Source of the DNA: Malikia spinosa
GTDB taxonomy: Bacteria; Pseudomonadota; Gammaproteobacteria; Burkholderiales; Burkholderiaceae_C
Length of the DNA: 64,000 bases
Assembly: GCF_002980625.1 (NCBI RefSeq)
Contig: NZ_PVLR01000006.1
Coordinates: 80,502 to 144,501, forward strand
Direction: 5' to 3'
The position numbers and the translations under genes were made by a program. Shown here piece after piece: positions 61,200 through 64,000 of this stretch. How positions within the stretch are numbered: the stretch's first letter is position 1; every line of letters begins with the position of its first letter. The notes beneath the pieces are model-generated. The model did not search any database, was not told where the DNA came from, and saw only the letters and a list, made by a program, of their open reading frames with translations.

Positions 61200-62040
61200 A
61201 AAATCCATCGCCAACCAACACCATGCTACCTGCGAGGGCATCCGCCATGTCGACGAGGATGGCCACGAGTACTGGCTGGCTCGCCAGCTGGCCAAGGTGC
61301 TGGATTACTCGGAATACCGGCATTTCTTGCCTGTTCTTGCCCGCGCTCGTGAGGCATGTGGAAATAGTGGTCATTCCGCAGAGGACCATTTCGAGGATGT
61401 CCTCGAAATGGTCGAGATCGGTTCGGGTGCCAAGCGTGAGCTGCCTGGTGTGCGTTTGTCCCGCTACGCCTGCTACCTGATCGTCCAGAACGGCGACCCG
61501 AGCAAGCCGGTGATCGCCAACGGCCAGACCTACTTTGCGATCCAGACCCGGAGGCAGGAGATCGCCGACGACGCCAAGTTTGCGCAGCTCAGCGAGGACG
61601 AGAAACGGTTGGCCATACGCAACGAGCTGGCAGCGCACAACAAGTATCTGGCCGCTGCGGCGAAAGATGCCGGTGTCGAGTCCCAGCTGGACTATGCCAT
61701 CTTCCAGGATCACGGCTACAAGGGCCTGTACGGCGGCATGGGCGCCAAGGACATTCACGCTAGCAAGGGCTTGAAGAAAAGCCAGAAGATCCTGGACCAC
61801 ATGGGCAGCACTGAGCTGGCAGCCAACCTGTTCCGCGCCACGCAAACCGAGGAAAAGCTGCGTCGTGACGAAGTGCAAGGCAAGGCTCAGGCCAACAAGA
61901 CGCACTACGAGGTCGGCAGCAAGGTCCGCCAGACGATACGTGAGCTTGGCGGCACGATGCCCGAGGACCTGCCTAAGCCCGAGAACAGTATCCAGCAGCT
62001 CGAATCCGCCAAGAAGAAACTGGAACAGAAAAAGCCTTGA
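61192..62040 (+). CDS. dinD: DinD-like DNA damage-inducible protein inside the hsd operon
   Basis: This 282-residue protein resembles E. coli DinD. The N-terminal BRO-N-like domain has YWLARQLAKVLDYSEYRHFLPVLARA, ELPGVRLSRYACYLIVQNGDP and ANGQTYFAIQTRRQE; the middle has HNKYLAAAAKDAGVE and GYKGLYGGMGAKDIHASKGL. E. coli DinD is SOS-induced and inhibits RecA filaments in vitro. The ATG at 61192 follows AGAGGAGG; a TTG at 61168 is rejected. It overlaps the hsdS stop by eight bases and its own stop touches the hsdM start region, so it is built into the restriction-modification operon. No LexA box was seen next to it. Confidence 0.9.
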   Translation: MPEKSIANQHHATCEGIRHVDEDGHEYWLARQLAKVLDYSEYRHFLPVLARAREACGNSGHSAEDHFEDVLEMVEIGSGAKRELPGVRLSRYACYLIVQNGDPSKPVIANGQTYFAIQTRRQEIADDAKFAQLSEDEKRLAIRNELAAHNKYLAAAAKDAGVESQLDYAIFQDHGYKGLYGGMGAKDIHASKGLKKSQKILDHMGSTELAANLFRATQTEEKLRRDEVQGKAQANKTHYEVGSKVRQTIRELGGTMPEDLPKPENSIQQLESAKKKLEQKKP

Positions 62041-62042
62041 TC

Positions 62043-63983
62043 ATGTCCCGACCCAAGAAAAGCGCCGACGGCAGCGGCAAGACCAAATCCCCCAAGACCA
62101 TCGCTTCCACGCAGTCGCTGTCGAGTTTCGTCAAGTCGATCTGCGACATCATGCGCCGGTCCAACTGCTCGAGCGCGCTGCAGTATGTGCCGGAGCTGAC
62201 CTGGATCCTGTTCCTGCGCATCCTCGACGCACAGGATGCCAGGGGGGCAGCCGAGGCGGAAGCCGTGGGCCAGCCGTTCAGTCCTGCGCTACGCGCACCC
62301 TATCGCTGGCAGGACTGGGCCGCACCGTCTGACCCGACGGGGCAGGCCAAGACACCCGAGGGCTATGCCGTTGGCTGGAAGCGCGAGCACCTCATGACCC
62401 GGATTGGTGACCTGTTCGGCTTCATCAACAAGGAACTGCTGCCGCATCTGCACAGCCTGGACTTCATGCCGGATGGGCGCCCGAATTGGGAGGCCAGCCC
62501 CAAGCAGCGCGTGATCGGTCGCATCATGACCGCTGTCGAGCGCGTGCGCGTCGACTCGGAGGCGAACCTGTGCGACATCCTCGACCGGGTGCACGAGATC
62601 AGCATCGACCACATCGATAACCAGCATTTCTTCACGCTGTCGCAGGTCTATGAGGACCTGCTGCTCAAGATGGGCGAGAAGAATTCCGACGGTGGCCAGT
62701 TCTTCACCCCGCGCGAGGTGGTGCGCGCGATGGTGCGCACGCTCGACCCTCAGCCGGGTGAAACGGTCTACGACCCCTGTTGTGGCACCGGCGGCTTCTT
62801 GGCGCAGGCCTATGACTACCTGCAGCGTGGTCAGGGCGATGGCGTATCGGCGACCGATCTGGAGCAGCTCAAACACAAAACCTTCTTCGGCCGCGAGAAG
62901 GAGAACCTGGTGTTCCCAATCGCGCTGGCCAACCTGGTGCTGCACGGCATCGACCAGCCCAATCTGTGGCACGGCAACACGCTGTCGGGTGCTGCGACCT
63001 ACGACGCGCTGTTCGACCAGGCGCCGGCTACCTTCGACGTGATCCTGAGCAACCCGCCGTTTGGTGGCAAGGAGGGTAGGGAAGCGCAGAAGAACTACAG
63101 CTTCGAGACCAGCTCGACCCAGGTGCTGTTCATGCAGCATATTCTGAAAGAGCTCAAGCCAGCGCTGGACGGCCAGCCGGGCGGGCGTTGCGCGGTCGTG
63201 CTCGATGAGGGGCTGCTGTTTCGCACCAACGAGTCAGCTTTCGTCGAAACCAAGCGCAAGCTGCTCGACGAATGCGAGCTGTGGTGCATCGTGAGCCTGC
63301 CGGGCGGTGTCTTCTCGACGGCTGGCGCGGGTGTCAAGACCAATCTGCTGTTTTTCACCAAGGGGCGCAGAACCGAGCGCATTTGGTACTACGACCTGTC
63401 CCATGTCAAGGTGGGCAAGAAGTCACCGACGACGCTGGCGCATTTCGGCTGGGATGCGCAATTCCGCGTGCTCGGCGATGCCGCACTACCTGCGACGCTG
63501 GTGGGCGACTGGCCGCAGCAGCCGGAAAACGAGGGTCGGCCTTTCCCGACCTTTGCGCGTCTGCTCGCCTGCCGTGGGACACCCGAGGGCGAGAGCGATT
63601 TTTCGTGGACGGTGGACTTCGCCGCCAGGCGTGCCCAGGCGCGTACCGACATGGCACCGCATCTGGCCGAGGTCGAACGGCTCAAGGCGCAATCCGTTGC
63701 ATTGAAAGAGCGCTTGGCCGACTTGAAGAAAGCGCAGGCCGCCGATCAGGAGCTGCTTGCCGTGCGCGAGCAATTGCTTGCGTTGGACAAGGCGGTGCGC
63801 GACGCCCAAGCCGCTGCCGACGCGATCGACGCCGCCACTTTCGACCTCAAGGCCGTGAATCCGAAGGCAAGGGTCGAGCGTGACACGCGCAGCAGCGCCC
63901 AGATCATCGAGTCGATCGCCGACTGCGGCCGCCAGGTCGATGCTGCGCTGGCGCGGTTGAAGCAGTTGATGCCGCCTGGCTAA
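62043..63983 (+). CDS. hsdM: Type I restriction-modification system, methyltransferase (M) subunit
   Basis: This 646-residue adenine-N6 methyltransferase has an N-terminal HsdM helical domain (about 20-160), SAM motif YDPCCGTGGFLAQA (from about 243) and catalytic NPPFGG (from about 337). FFTPREVVRAMVRTL and DEGLLF are further family features. The C-terminal 120 residues form a charged coiled coil for HsdS contact. The ATG at 62043 is three bases after the dinD stop; an in-frame TTG at 62037 would overlap it. Last gene of the operon; 17 bases remain to the window end. Confidence 0.94.
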   Translation: MSRPKKSADGSGKTKSPKTIASTQSLSSFVKSICDIMRRSNCSSALQYVPELTWILFLRILDAQDARGAAEAEAVGQPFSPALRAPYRWQDWAAPSDPTGQAKTPEGYAVGWKREHLMTRIGDLFGFINKELLPHLHSLDFMPDGRPNWEASPKQRVIGRIMTAVERVRVDSEANLCDILDRVHEISIDHIDNQHFFTLSQVYEDLLLKMGEKNSDGGQFFTPREVVRAMVRTLDPQPGETVYDPCCGTGGFLAQAYDYLQRGQGDGVSATDLEQLKHKTFFGREKENLVFPIALANLVLHGIDQPNLWHGNTLSGAATYDALFDQAPATFDVILSNPPFGGKEGREAQKNYSFETSSTQVLFMQHILKELKPALDGQPGGRCAVVLDEGLLFRTNESAFVETKRKLLDECELWCIVSLPGGVFSTAGAGVKTNLLFFTKGRRTERIWYYDLSHVKVGKKSPTTLAHFGWDAQFRVLGDAALPATLVGDWPQQPENEGRPFPTFARLLACRGTPEGESDFSWTVDFAARRAQARTDMAPHLAEVERLKAQSVALKERLADLKKAQAADQELLAVREQLLALDKAVRDAQAAADAIDAATFDLKAVNPKARVERDTRSSAQIIESIADCGRQVDAALARLKQLMPPG

Positions 63984-64000
63984 GAACGTGTTCAAAGTCT

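Noticed and set aside
63984..64000. Possible insertion-sequence end at the right edge
   Set aside because: Only 17 bases are available, with no visible inverted repeat or transposase.

Overview
The window is a GC-rich, densely packed bacterial chromosome segment, most likely from a beta-proteobacterium of the order Burkholderiales (Sphaerotilus/Leptothrix/Comamonadaceae-like). The evidence is the gene content and local order (yhdP-glnE head to head, ahcY with an SAH riboswitch followed by tlyA and metF, rsmB-DUF4390-ntrY-ntrX, rplM-rpsI-erpA, tyrS-dtd, livHMGF). Nearly all of it is core chromosome. No rRNA, CRISPR array, complete insertion sequence or prophage was seen, and no gene-free stretch exceeds about 270 bases.

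Layout, left half. 1-540: N-terminal piece of a WbaP-type sugar-phosphate transferase, cut by the window edge. 654-1976: aromatic-acid MFS transporter. 2185-6221: dacB facing the operon tsaB-rimI-UDG4. 6362-10483: an orphan NYN-domain protein, then pfkA, mltA and a nitrilase-family amidase. 10480-17415: giant envelope protein YhdP and, divergently, glnE. 17461-20386: GST, purB and a ProQ/FinO RNA chaperone. 20445-20665: tandem tRNA-Lys(CTT) and tRNA-Lys(TTT), followed by the branched-chain amino-acid transporter livHMGF, whose likely binding protein lies 23 kb away at 47193-48368. 24517-30720: cation efflux protein, then rsmB-DUF4390-ntrY-ntrX in overlapping order, then tRNA-Phe.

Right half. 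30920-32485: two unrecognised small genes and a TlpA-like thioredoxin lipoprotein. 32486-41035: an apparent island carrying a 2427-residue multidomain extracellular nuclease and a small lipoprotein. It is bracketed by the tlpA 3' end and a second, about 95% identical 80-bp copy of that 3' end. 41076-45485: tRNA-Pro(CGG), ispB, and the SAH-riboswitch-controlled ahcY-tlyA-metF methyl-cycle operon. 45522-57448: rlpA, rlmJ, livJ, rplM-rpsI, erpA, anmK, an M23 peptidase, tyrS-dtd, a QueG-like iron-sulfur protein, dbpA and ybeY. 57625-63983: a translationally coupled type I restriction-modification operon in the unusual order hsdR-hsdS-dinD-hsdM.

Most worth following up: (i) two long hairpin elements flanking dbpA, with a nearly invariant 28-nt loop and stems that differ by compensatory pair changes, which look like an undescribed structured RNA or repeat; (ii) the tlpA-duplication-bounded nuclease island; (iii) the dinD gene embedded in the restriction-modification operon.
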